Below are positions 1 to 6,969 of a stretch of DNA of 64,000 nucleotides, piece by piece. The translations under genes were made by a program, and so were the position numbers. Positions within the stretch are counted from its first letter, which is position 1. The number at the start of each line of letters is the position of its first letter. Source of the stretch: Microvirga sp. BSC39. Its GTDB lineage: Bacteria; Pseudomonadota; Alphaproteobacteria; Rhizobiales; Beijerinckiaceae. Where the stretch lies: the NCBI RefSeq assembly GCF_000739015.1, contig NZ_JPUG01000047.1:1-64000 (forward strand), in the 5' to 3' direction. The notes below the pieces were generated by a model, which saw only the letters and a program-made list of their open reading frames with translations, made no database searches and was not told the DNA's origin.

Positions 1-890
1 GAATGTCGCAGTGGGTTAGATTGGGCTAGTCTTGAGTCCACATGAGCCGGATGTGGACCAAAGAGCATCGTGAGCGCCAGAAGGCCTTTGAGCGGCAGCG
101 CTACCCGACCGACCTGACCGATGAGGAATGGCAGCGGATCAGGCCGATCCTGCCTCAACCCACCCGGCGTGGCCGCAAGCCCAAGGTGGATCTGCGCGAG
201 ATCCTCAACGCCATCCGCTATCTGGCTCGCACCGGCTGCGGCTGGCGCATGCTGCCGCATGAGTTCGGGCCGTGGCAGACGGTGTATTGGTGGTTCCGGC
301 GCTTTGTCCGCCGCCTGCTGTTCCAGACCCTGCACGATGTCGCTCTCATGCTGGACCGCGAGCGCTCAGGCCGGGAGGCGAGCCCGACGGCTGGCGTGAT
401 CGACAGCCAGACGGTCAAAGCGCCTGCAGCCCCGGGCGGAGGCGGCTATGACGCGGCCAAGAAGGTGAAGGGCCGCAAGCGGCACATTGCAGTGGACACA
501 GACGGGCGCCTGCTCATGGTCAACCTCACAACCGCCGACATCCAGGATGCTCAAGGGGCCGAGCAAATCATCAAGGCCGTGCGTCAGCGCTGGCCGTGGC
601 TCAAGCACCTGTTTGCCGATGGGGCCTACGACCGTGGGCGGCTGATGAGCGAGGCGGCTTACCGGGATTTCGTGATCGAGATCGTACGCAAGCTGCCCGA
701 CCAGCAGGGTTTCCAAGCACTGCCACGCCGGTGGGTTGTGGAGAGAACATTCGGCTGGATGACGCGCTGGCGCCGGCTGGTGCGCGACTACGAAGAGCAC
801 TGCGACGTCTCCGAGGCTATGATCGGAGTGGCCATGAGCAGCCTCATGCTCCGCCGCATCGCTCATCCGTAGCAATTCTCAAACGGGCAC
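1..890 (+). mobile_element. IS5-family insertion sequence, left tip missing
   Basis: The right terminal inverted repeat ends at 890; read inward it is GTGCCCGTTTGAGAATTGCT. The window opens with GAATGTCGCA, and its GAAT aligns with the same tetranucleotide of that repeat, so about 12 bp of the left end lie outside the window. The element carries one transposase gene. TAA at 891-893 fits the short A/T-rich target duplications of the family, but the left copy cannot be seen. The right end abuts the 3' end of a damaged membrane-protein gene. Confidence 0.75.
42..872 (+). CDS. IS5-family transposase
   Basis: A DDE transposase of 276 residues that would cut and paste its own IS5-type element. An N-terminal DUF4096-like domain (about residues 20-95, LTDEEWQRIRPILP followed by GCGWRMLP) precedes the catalytic domain. 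The expected triad is visible: Asp121 in VIDSQTVK, Asp193 in FADGAYD and Glu234 in WVVERTFGW. The frame is complete and undamaged, so the copy could be active. An alternative ATG four codons in (51) is possible. It is the only mobile-element gene in the window and lies at the outer edge of the A+T-richer accessory block. Confidence 0.93.
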   Translation: MSRMWTKEHRERQKAFERQRYPTDLTDEEWQRIRPILPQPTRRGRKPKVDLREILNAIRYLARTGCGWRMLPHEFGPWQTVYWWFRRFVRRLLFQTLHDVALMLDRERSGREASPTAGVIDSQTVKAPAAPGGGGYDAAKKVKGRKRHIAVDTDGRLLMVNLTTADIQDAQGAEQIIKAVRQRWPWLKHLFADGAYDRGRLMSEAAYRDFVIEIVRKLPDQQGFQALPRRWVVERTFGWMTRWRRLVRDYEEHCDVSEAMIGVAMSSLMLRRIAHP

Positions 891-1186
891 TAAGTCTCAG
901 CGTCGTTAGCCTCATCAGTAAATGGCTTCGATGGAAGCCGCCCTTCAAGCGCACAAATAATCTTGTACTTATCATCCGTCAGCGACTTGTAGACAGATAT
1001 GAGCATGAACCACAGGCAACAGACAGCAATTCCGGTCAATGCAATGATCGGTACTGGAAAATATTCGGAACTAAGCCTTACACTTAGAATATCTGCTTTT
1101 GCGCCAATCAAAGCGAAGATAGCGGTATTGATAGTAACATAAAACGTATTCATTCCTTGTCGTCGAGCGCGAACCCTGTCCCACAT
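890..1186 (-). pseudogene. RipA-like small membrane protein, probably broken at both ends
   Basis: The frame encodes two hydrophobic segments (TFYVTINTAIFALIGA, and IIALTGIAVCCLWFMLI) after a basic stretch (WDRVRARRQGMN), which recalls the RipA-type octameric membrane proteins found in accessory regions. The reading frame stays open upstream to 1300 with family-like residues (EVEQYKLAVEM) but has no ATG, GTG or TTG start there, so the ATG at 1186 is likely internal and the true start lost or non-canonical. The stop codon TAG (890-892) is formed partly by the last base of the IS5 element, so the insertion probably set or altered the C-terminus. Family assignment is from memory of the pattern. 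Confidence 0.5.
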
Positions 1187-1300
1187 TTCGACAGCAAGCT
1201 TATATTGTTCAACTTCAATGTCCCGGGTCTTGGCCCTGTCAATCTCAGTGGTTGCTTGGCTAGGTGCTTCCAGAGGCGCAATTACAGCACTAGCTCCTGT

Positions 1301-2173
1301 TCAAGATGCAACGATATGCGATGAAGTCTGACTTACAAAGCATTGATCTGCTTAGAGCCTTTCTCCTAGCCCAGAGCAATGCCACATTGCTGAACCGTTA
1401 TGCATGATCGCTCTGTTAACTCAGACCTTCGCTAAGCCCACGCCTAACCCAATCACTGCCTAAGTGAGGCCATGGCTCAGCCCAAGGATGATCTGATGGG
1501 CTTGGAGTACGTCTTGTTAGGCGAGTAACTCACCCTGACACTAACCCTTTGAGGATCATGGTGTGATTATAGATAGGCCTAGCCCTGAGCCTAGAACATT
1601 TTGACACCCATTTGAGTGACACGATCTTGCTCAATCTTGGTCAACCGGACCGCTCATGTGACCTTTGGACAAAGGGTCGCGCTCTTACCTGATCGAAGCG
1701 AGCTAAGCCCAACACTGATTTGATAGGTCTAATCCTGAGGCTCAGTCATTTCGACTACCACTAGCAATACAATGTGCTGAGCCTCGCTGAACCAGACTGC
1801 TCACTCAGGGGCATGACACATCCCTTGGGGTTTTGGGGTTCTTCCCACCACGAAGAGCAGCAGCCTAACCATCGGGCAGACCAAATCATTATGACTACCA
1901 ACCGAATAATGACGAACTCTAGTCGTGTTAGACCAATACGGTTAGGTACGATGTATGTAATAGATTGTTAGGTCGAAGGTGAGGGTGAGATTAAACCTAA
2001 TCCCATCCTCCCCTCTTCTCCAATAGATTCCTTATTCAGAATCTCTACCCACCAACACACCTGCTGATTCATAAAAGGCTGCGATATATGCCTCTCGTCA
2101 GGCCACGATGCCTTGCGTCCTGCTTATCCAGGTGAGCATCCCATCAACATAACCAAAAAGGATCAATCCGTGC
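1301..2173. other. 870-bp block without a convincing gene
   Basis: No ORF here has a credible ribosome-binding site or protein-like composition; the longest (1774-1971) looks random. The stretch is rich in short degenerate CTAAGCCC/CCTAACCC/CCTGAGGCTCAG words, including an exact 10-nt direct repeat GCTAAGCCCA at 1431 and 1702. It lies just upstream of a polymerase-like gene, which makes an origin or regulatory role conceivable, but no regular iteron spacing is visible. Confidence 0.4.
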
Positions 2174-3508
2174 ATGACGGATACAAACCCGTTTACCCCT
2201 ACCCTATCCAATCACCCATTCTTCAACCCTGATCTTATCCCCGCTGAGGGTCTTAATGAGCTTTGCAAGCAGCTTTGGCCTTTGGTCATGACTTACCTTC
2301 CTGAGAGCCGGAAGAAACCTTATGGAGTGGAATATGTCTTCCGATCCTTGATAGCTAACTTCGTGAGCGCAATGCAGGTCGGTGAGCAAGTGCTGATCGT
2401 GCCGAGGAACAAGAGCTTCTTTCCGGCCAAGAACCGCTACCGACCCGATAAGGCAACATACGGGAGTACTATCAAGGCGCTGGAAGCAATGGTTTCATCA
2501 GGGCTGATCACGCAGGATCTTGGATCAGGCAAACACAAGATCACTTGCAATTATCATGGCGCCTACAAATGCGTCAGGGAGGCTACACGGGTCAGGCCCA
2601 CTGACGACCTCACCCGACGCCTCACACCTCTCCTGACGGTCCCCATCCATAGCCTCACCCGATGGCGAGACGATACAGAGGTCATCCATCTGAGAACCAA
2701 GACGCAAGACAGGAGCAAAGGCTCATCAAGTCAGCAAATGCTTTACTGCGATACACCTATGACCAAAACCTTTCGTGGTGAGGTCAGGCGGATCAATCGT
2801 CACCTTAAGAATCACTCCTCTCATTATGACGGGAAGCTCAGGGTCAACCTGATGCACGACCATGTTGCCCGCATCTTTAACAACGGTGACTGGAACCAAG
2901 GCGGAAGACTCTACGATTACTGGCCGATGAACTTACCCAAAGGTGAAAGGCATTACCTCAGCATTGACGGTGAGCCTCTGGCTGACTTGGACTTCGGATC
3001 ATGCTTCGTCGCTCTCCTCCATGTCTATGATGGCACAGAGTTTGACCCTGATGCTCCTGATCCCTTTAAGATCGAGGGCTATGAGGAGTTGCGGGATGCA
3101 ATCAAGCAATGTGCCTACTCCATCCTCAACGCCTCTCGTCGGATAAAGAACTATCCTGAGGACGTTGCCCAGGAGGATGGGTCAAGACCTCCGTTGCGAT
3201 GGAGGGAAATGGAAGAACTGATCTTCGTGCATATCCCTCTCTTCCAGCAGTACGCTTACACCGCTGTGGGTTTGACGCTCATGCGGAAGGAAAGCGACAT
3301 TCTCGTCGCGGTTCTGCTGGACCTGATCGAGCGAGGCATTGGGTTCATTCCCATGCACGACGGGATCATGGTTCCTGAGTCCAAGAAGCAGATCACTCGC
3401 GACCTGATGCTCAGGCATTATCGAGTCATCACAGGTCAGGGCATCCGGATCAGAGAGAAGGCGATCAGGAAGCCTTCCAATCACGAAGTGGGGCTATCCT
3501 ACTCCTGA
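2174..3508 (+). CDS. Putative family-A DNA-polymerase-like (palm-domain) protein
   Basis: A 444-residue orphan. The N-terminal third (about 40-130) looks like a winged-helix/primase-adjacent region (GSTIKALEAMVSSGLI). The C-terminal half carries the spaced motifs of polymerase-A palms: motif A DLDFGSCFVALLH (Asp271/Asp273), a motif-B-like RDAIKQCAYSILNA (Arg307, Lys311, Tyr315) and motif C FIPMHDGIMV (His395-Asp396). The preceding NQGGRLYDYW/SIDGEP block (241-267) is typical of a little-studied family of phage and integrative-element proteins. There is no exonuclease domain. Base composition is clearly lower in G+C than the genes to the right. AGGA lies 11 nt before the ATG. Replication of a mobile element is an inference; catalysis is unproven. 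Confidence 0.6.
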   Translation: MTDTNPFTPTLSNHPFFNPDLIPAEGLNELCKQLWPLVMTYLPESRKKPYGVEYVFRSLIANFVSAMQVGEQVLIVPRNKSFFPAKNRYRPDKATYGSTIKALEAMVSSGLITQDLGSGKHKITCNYHGAYKCVREATRVRPTDDLTRRLTPLLTVPIHSLTRWRDDTEVIHLRTKTQDRSKGSSSQQMLYCDTPMTKTFRGEVRRINRHLKNHSSHYDGKLRVNLMHDHVARIFNNGDWNQGGRLYDYWPMNLPKGERHYLSIDGEPLADLDFGSCFVALLHVYDGTEFDPDAPDPFKIEGYEELRDAIKQCAYSILNASRRIKNYPEDVAQEDGSRPPLRWREMEELIFVHIPLFQQYAYTAVGLTLMRKESDILVAVLLDLIERGIGFIPMHDGIMVPESKKQITRDLMLRHYRVITGQGIRIREKAIRKPSNHEVGLSYS

Positions 3509-3623
3509 CAAGCCGAACGCCGCCTTTGCCCTGCGCCTCACCCATTACAATCACAACCTAATAGCCAGTGATCCTCGTCGATCCCGGCTTTTCCTTTTCA
3601 AACCCGATCAATCGAGAACATCA

Positions 3624-4025
3624 ATGAACATTACCATCCGTCCACTGGTCCGGGGGCACTTTGCTGCGTTCCTAGGTCAAAGACTGCTCTGCGAGAGCAA
3701 GACACCGTTCTTTACCTCAGCCCGTACCCTGCGAGCCGAGGGTGTACCGGACAACACACCCATCATCATGAAACATGAGGGTTCACCTATTGTCGCTATG
3801 AGGTCCACGATAGGTGAAGCCGCGAGTAAGATTGTCCATGAAACCGATAGAGAAGGACCGAAGCTCAAACGCTACCGACCTATGTCGAACCTAGTGCCAC
3901 GCCAGCGGGTGAGGCAGGAGGCTAGGACGCCTGATATGAAACGGGAAGTACCAAGAGTTAGCCGAGCGCCTATCCAGCTTTCTTTCATCGCGCCTCAGCT
4001 ATTCGGTGATCACGCCTCATATTAG
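3624..4025 (+). CDS. Conserved hypothetical small protein
   Basis: A 133-residue protein of unknown function. The core (about residues 25-85, PFFTSARTLRAEGVPDNTPIIMKHEG, then VAMRSTIGEAASKIVHE and KLKRYRP) resembles short Hyphomicrobiales proteins that often occur in several copies per genome in accessory regions. It has no signal peptide or membrane segment. The tail (about 90-133) is basic and then hydrophobic and looks unconstrained. It follows the polymerase-like gene by 115 bp on the same strand and has a similar low G+C. No function is proposed. Confidence 0.6.
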   Translation: MNITIRPLVRGHFAAFLGQRLLCESKTPFFTSARTLRAEGVPDNTPIIMKHEGSPIVAMRSTIGEAASKIVHETDREGPKLKRYRPMSNLVPRQRVRQEARTPDMKREVPRVSRAPIQLSFIAPQLFGDHASY

Positions 4026-4094
4026 GACGCAGCCCTCTCAGAAGCCAACCATTGCAACTGAGAGGGTGCTGACCTGTGAGTTTGTCAGGGTATT

Positions 4095-4487
4095 TTATTG
4101 GATCGTTTGGCGAGTAGCCTTCTCAGCTTCAACCAGCACGTCCAGTGCCCTCCACGGCTTGGGCATAAACCTCACATCCCTCAACGCTTTCTCATGCTTG
4201 TCTTCAAGGGGAGCACCAGAGGTAAGGACTGTCCGCACCCAAGGCCATTTCAGTCTGACCGTCCGCGCAAGGTCTACACCGTCCATAAGACACGGAAGCC
4301 TCACATCAGAAAACAGGAAGGCGACCTCATCCGCATGATGGTGCAGGTAGTGCAAAGCCTCCTCGCCGCTGGAAGCCTCAACAATATCTAGATCAGTTTC
4401 TTCCAACAGTGCGGCGGCTAGTGACCTGAGTTCTACATCGTCCTCAACAATCAGCGCTTTCGGGCTCGGCTTGTATTGTTGTCCCAT
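4095..4487 (-). CDS. Single-domain response regulator (REC)
   Basis: A stand-alone receiver domain of 130 residues. The acidic pocket is VEDD (Glu15, Asp16, Asp17), the phospho-acceptor is Asp61 in FSDVRLP, the switch residue lies in VLTSG, and the conserved lysine is in FMPKPW. There is no output domain, so it probably relays phosphate or acts by protein contact. The start at 4487 is chosen because GGAAG lies 8 nt upstream and the REC fold begins immediately; a longer frame upstream has no domain character. It overlaps the NepR-like gene by 44 nt, which suggests one transcript and coupled translation. The cognate kinase is not in the window. Confidence 0.85.
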   Translation of the reverse strand: MGQQYKPSPKALIVEDDVELRSLAAALLEETDLDIVEASSGEEALHYLHHHADEVAFLFSDVRLPCLMDGVDLARTVRLKWPWVRTVLTSGAPLEDKHEKALRDVRFMPKPWRALDVLVEAEKATRQTIQ

Positions 4488-4677
4488 AAGGCAGGCTTCC
4501 CCTGTTTGAGTAAGAGCTTTTGCGTTGCTCTTCGTATGAGTTGAACAAATCGTAGAACCGCTGAGGCACAGGCAGTTTGAGAAGCTCGCTGTATGTTTCA
4601 CGAACATAGCGATCCACTGCGGGAGCCAAGGTAGAAAGGGTGTTAGTACGCGACAATCCAATGGTGTTCAGGCTCAT
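4444..4677 (-). CDS. NepR-like small protein
   Basis: 77 residues. The segment from about residue 17 to 50 (LAPAVDRYVRETYSELLKLPVPQRFYDLF, in two short pieces PAVDRYVRETYSELL and PVPQRFYDLF) follows the NepR anti-sigma pattern of a helix ending in Y-D-x-hydrophobic, then P-V-P-x-R-F-x-D-L. NepR proteins bind the EcfG general-stress sigma factor and are released by the response regulator PhyR. The last 15 codons overlap the downstream REC gene. No strong ribosome-binding site is visible at 4677. A weak EcfG-type promoter lies 78 nt upstream. It could also be a chance frame, but the motif and its partner argue against that. Confidence 0.5.
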   Translation of the reverse strand: MSLNTIGLSRTNTLSTLAPAVDRYVRETYSELLKLPVPQRFYDLFNSYEEQRKSSYSNRGSLPYGTTIQAEPESADC

Positions 4678-4754
4678 AGGAGTGAGAACCCTCGGTATGG
4701 CCTCTGCGGCGTGCTATAATGAAACGGGTGATTAACATATGACAGTGATCACCG

Positions 4755-4779
4755 AACCGTGAACAGCTAATAAGGTTCC
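4755..4779 (-). promoter_or_regulatory. Possible EcfG-type promoter, one mismatch
   Basis: On the minus strand GGAAC (4779-4775) is followed after 16 nt by GGTT (4758-4755), one base away from the EcfG consensus GGAAC-N16/17-CGTT. It points toward the NepR-like gene, 78 nt away. Confidence 0.3.
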
Positions 4780-4890
4780 AGCTTGGCAATAAGATATTTG
4801 GCAGAACATAGTCGTATTGCTCAGGAGCAGAAGCTTCATCAACTTAACTACTGAGCGAACTCACCGCCTGACCAACAGGGGCTTTGAGCC

Positions 4891-5157
4891 ATGGATGTAG
4901 CGGTATCATTGATGATGATCTTTGTTGCCGTAGCAGGATTATTTGTACCGTCGATTTGGTTTAGAAGACGGTCTGCCCAGATTCAGCCGACAAGTTCTGC
5001 TCATTCAAACAGGGAAACAGCCCAGCAACTGGCATCGCCCGGCCCTGATCGATTCATCCCGATGCCAGACTATCTCAGGACGAGGGAAGAAATGGTCGCT
5101 TGGCTAATTCATGAATTGCCAAAGCTAACCTCACGGCAGCACGAGGTAAGGAAGTAG
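4891..5157 (+). CDS. Small membrane-anchored hypothetical protein
   Basis: 88 residues with one N-terminal transmembrane helix (about residues 3-23, VAVSLMMIFVAVAGLFVPSI) followed by an Arg stop-transfer (FRRR) and a hydrophilic cytoplasmic tail ending in a predicted helix (TREEMVAWLIHELPKL). AGGGG lies 9 nt before the ATG. No family is recognised. Its 3' end overlaps by 27 nt the 3' end of a convergent 38-residue membrane peptide. Confidence 0.5.
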   Translation: MDVAVSLMMIFVAVAGLFVPSIWFRRRSAQIQPTSSAHSNRETAQQLASPGPDRFIPMPDYLRTREEMVAWLIHELPKLTSRQHEVRK

Positions 5158-5247
5158 GATAGTTGCCAAGTACACGAGCAAGGCAAGGACTGGGGTCAGA
5201 ATAACAACGGCGAGGATTAGCAGAAGCGTGACGTTGAGCAGTCTCAT
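5131..5247 (-). CDS. 38-residue hydrophobic membrane peptide (copy 1)
   Basis: The frame reads M-R-L-L-N-V-T then an almost unbroken hydrophobic stretch with a central Pro19 and Tyr26, ending LVLP. GGGAG lies 7 nt before the ATG. It probably forms one long or two short transmembrane helices in the inner membrane. It aligns without gaps to the peptide at 5923-6039 at 11 of 38 positions (Met1, Arg2, Leu4, Leu8, Leu10, Leu17, Pro19, Tyr26, Thr29, Ile30, Leu31). Function is unknown. Confidence 0.55.
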   Translation of the reverse strand: MRLLNVTLLLILAVVILTPVLALLVYLATILLPYLVLP

Positions 5248-5263
5248 GGCAAGGCTCCCGCAC

Positions 5264-5702
5264 AGCGATATGTGCAGCGTAGCGATAATCTTGACCCTAA
5301 AAGGGCATAGCCTTGGCCAAACAAAAGAGGCCCCGTGAGTGGGACCTCAGTTTACTAAAGGGAGTGACCGATGCGATCAGTCGGGACCAGTCTCAGCCTT
5401 CAACTCACATCGGTCAATTCACGTATCCTTACTGATAATGAAAGGAATGTTCGTCTACGTGCGGCGGGACACTGGTCCTTGAAATTTTTCTGCAAAAATC
5501 TCTGAGCCTATCGTGAGACCTTTGTTCAGAACGGTTCCCCCAGTGGGGTGGGGCTCAGCCTGTCACAACGGTTGTCACAGTGAGTGTGACAAATCGGCTT
5601 TGAACTCATGCGCTAAACCTCTTGCCAAGGTATGCGAGGCTGCTACCTTAGGCAGTGTAACTGACTGGATTTACTGACTGTTTCTCAGGCGAACCGCCGC
5701 AA
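5264..5702. other. Structured intergenic region before tRNA-Arg
   Basis: 440 bp with no credible gene but several palindromic elements: GAGGCCCC/GGGACCTC around 5331-5348, a 9-bp inverted repeat TGACCGATG (5365-5373)/CATCGGTCA (5408-5416), a CCCC-AGT-GGGG hairpin around 5537-5548, and three TGTCACA-type heptamers spaced 12 bp apart at 5561, 5573 and 5585. It may hold a small RNA or operator sites. Confidence 0.4.
5561..5591. repeat. Three TGTCACA heptamers with a 12-bp period
   Basis: TGTCACA at 5561-5567 and 5573-5579 is followed by TGTGACA (same heptamer inverted) at 5585-5591. The constant 12-bp step puts the sites close to one helical face, as in operators or short iterons. It lies 112 bp upstream of the tRNA gene. 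Confidence 0.45.
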
Positions 5703-5779
5703 GCACCCGTAGCTCAGCTGGATAGAGCGTTGCCCTCCGAAGGCAAAGGTCACACGTTCGAATCGTGTCGGGTGCGCCA
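5703..5779 (+). tRNA. tRNA-Arg (anticodon CCG)
   Basis: All arms fold: acceptor GCACCCG/CGGGTGC, D arm GCTC/GAGC, anticodon stem TTGCC/GGCAA with loop CTCCGAA giving anticodon CCG, T arm ACACG-TTCGAAT-CGTGT, and an encoded CCA at 5777-5779. It decodes CGG. It stands at the border between the A+T-richer accessory block and ordinary chromosome, so its 3' half is a candidate integration site, but no second copy of that half is present in the window. Confidence 0.97.
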
Positions 5780-5922
5780 CTTCTCAGCTCGTTTGGAGCA
5801 AGAGGTCAGGCACAACAGGTCGCTCCCTCCAAGACAGCTATTAGCCCTGACGGACGTTGCGATCAGCAACAGAGATATCCGGGATCAGTGGTCCTCGGAC
5901 AATTCATGTCTCTCGAACGAAC

Positions 5923-6039
5923 CTACTTCCCGATGAAAGCGGAGGCTAGGATCGTTGTGGCGTAGGCTGAGATCACGAAGAACGGGCCAAGCACCGAAGC
6001 CGACACAAGCAGGACAAGCGAGTTCTTGAGGGTACGCAT
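5923..6039 (-). CDS. 38-residue hydrophobic membrane peptide (copy 2)
   Basis: The frame reads M-R-T-L-K-N-S then a hydrophobic core with Pro19 and Tyr26 and ends FIGK. Length and key positions match the peptide at 5131-5247 on the other side of the tRNA. GGAG lies 7 nt before the ATG and is itself the second arm of a perfect hairpin, so translation may be gated by RNA structure. It is a predicted inner-membrane peptide; function is unknown. The neighbouring longer frames at 5730-5965 on the plus strand look random. Confidence 0.55.
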   Translation of the reverse strand: MRTLKNSLVLLVSASVLGPFFVISAYATTILASAFIGK

Positions 6040-6042
6040 CGT

Positions 6043-6066
6043 GAGGCTCCTATACCTTGGAGCCTC
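6043..6066 (-). promoter_or_regulatory. Hairpin covering a ribosome-binding site
   Basis: GAGGCTCC and GGAGCCTC form an 8-bp perfect stem with an 8-nt loop. On the minus strand the 3' arm contains the GGAG Shine-Dalgarno sequence of the 38-residue peptide, whose ATG follows 3 nt later. Confidence 0.5.
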
Positions 6067-6184
6067 GACCTTAGGGACGATAGGGTTAACCTCAGGCTAA
6101 CCTTGGCAAGAAAAATTGGCCGTGAGGTATAAGGACCCTCGCATGCGCCGGGAGATCGGCCGACATGCGAGGGTCCGAATGCGA

Positions 6185-6517
6185 TCAGTCGCAGCGGCGA
6201 ACGCGCCGGGTGACAGAACCGCCCCAGCGATCCTCTTCCACGATGGTGACATTCCGGCAGTTTTCTTCGTAGGCGCCATAGCGCCGCTCATTGCGGCGGG
6301 CGTCACGCCGTCCTTGCTCGTAGGCACGCTCGGCATCCCGGCGCTCACGCCACCGCTCGCGCCGCTCGCGTTCCTCCTGCTGAGGATCACGAACGCCGAT
6401 CTGAGGGCGACCGTCGGGGCCGATGCCGAACTGAATCGCCGGCTGGGCCATTGAGGGCGTGCCGATGAAGAGACCAGAACCGATGGCAGCTACAGCCAAA
6501 AGGGCAAATTTTCTCAT
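6185..6517 (-). CDS. Secreted Arg/Glu-rich small protein
   Basis: 110 residues with a clear Sec signal peptide (MRKFALLAVAAIGSGLFIG, probable cleavage after PSMA-QPA). The mature part contains a short GIGPDGRPQIGVRDP segment, then a highly charged Arg/Glu helix (about 47-80) and a C-terminal ENCRNVTIVEEDRWGGSVTRRVRRC segment with two Cys that could form a disulfide. Similar periplasmic proteins occur in Methylobacteriaceae, but no function is known to me. An exact EcfG-type promoter 30 nt before the ATG suggests induction by the general stress response. Confidence 0.8.
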   Translation of the reverse strand: MRKFALLAVAAIGSGLFIGTPSMAQPAIQFGIGPDGRPQIGVRDPQQEERERRERWRERRDAERAYEQGRRDARRNERRYGAYEENCRNVTIVEEDRWGGSVTRRVRRCD

Positions 6518-6546
6518 GGGTTCAATTCCTTAGGTGATCGCGACGT

Positions 6547-6571
6547 AACGTCCGATGACTAGGGCGGTTCC
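6547..6571 (-). promoter_or_regulatory. EcfG-type promoter, exact consensus
   Basis: On the minus strand GGAAC (6571-6567) is separated by 16 nt from CGTT (6550-6547), the consensus of alphaproteobacterial EcfG sigma factors. The -10 element ends 30 nt before the ATG of the secreted protein at 6185-6517. Confidence 0.65.
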
Positions 6572-6655
6572 AACCCACAGCCGCGTCGCGGCACCTTGCC
6601 TCACACTCAAAGCAGAGTTCTGACGTTCTGATCTTGAGCGATCTTCTTCAACGAC

Positions 6656-6844
6656 TCAGGCGTTGAAACGCTTACGAGGAGACGGATCGGGAGATTTCAA
6701 TCCTTCTCCCGCGCGCGATCTCTGACCTGCACGAACCTGTTGCTCACCTCCGGCGAAGCCTTCCTGCCGAATGATCGGCCGGCATGGCTTTGCTGAAAGA
6801 TCAACCGTGATCTGGCGTCCGGAGATGGGATCGAAAATCGTCAT
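6656..6844 (-). CDS. Small hypothetical protein
   Basis: 62 residues from the ATG at 6844, chosen over an upstream ATG at 6913 because the MTIFDPISGRQITVDL start has the look of a compact folded beta strand while the upstream part does not. The C-terminal half is polar and Arg/Gln-rich. There is no strong ribosome-binding site and no recognised family. Possibly a real stress-region gene, possibly a chance frame. Confidence 0.35.
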   Translation of the reverse strand: MTIFDPISGRQITVDLSAKPCRPIIRQEGFAGGEQQVRAGQRSRAGEGLKSPDPSPRKRFNA

Positions 6845-6969
6845 CAAGGTCTGCTCTCGTCGAGGCGCGAGGGTGTCGCTGCCTGCATGAGAGAAACGGC
6901 CGAACCTGCGCACCGTTCGGATGACAGATCCCGCGATGTGCGCTCCAGCACCAGGGGAGACTAAGGGCT

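Noticed and set aside
1774..1971. A 65-codon frame in the non-coding block
   Set aside because: No ribosome-binding site, no hydrophobic or motif structure, and composition resembles the surrounding random sequence.
5730..5965. Two small frames downstream of and within tRNA-Arg
   Set aside because: They start inside or just after the tRNA and are antisense to the 38-residue peptide; no protein character.
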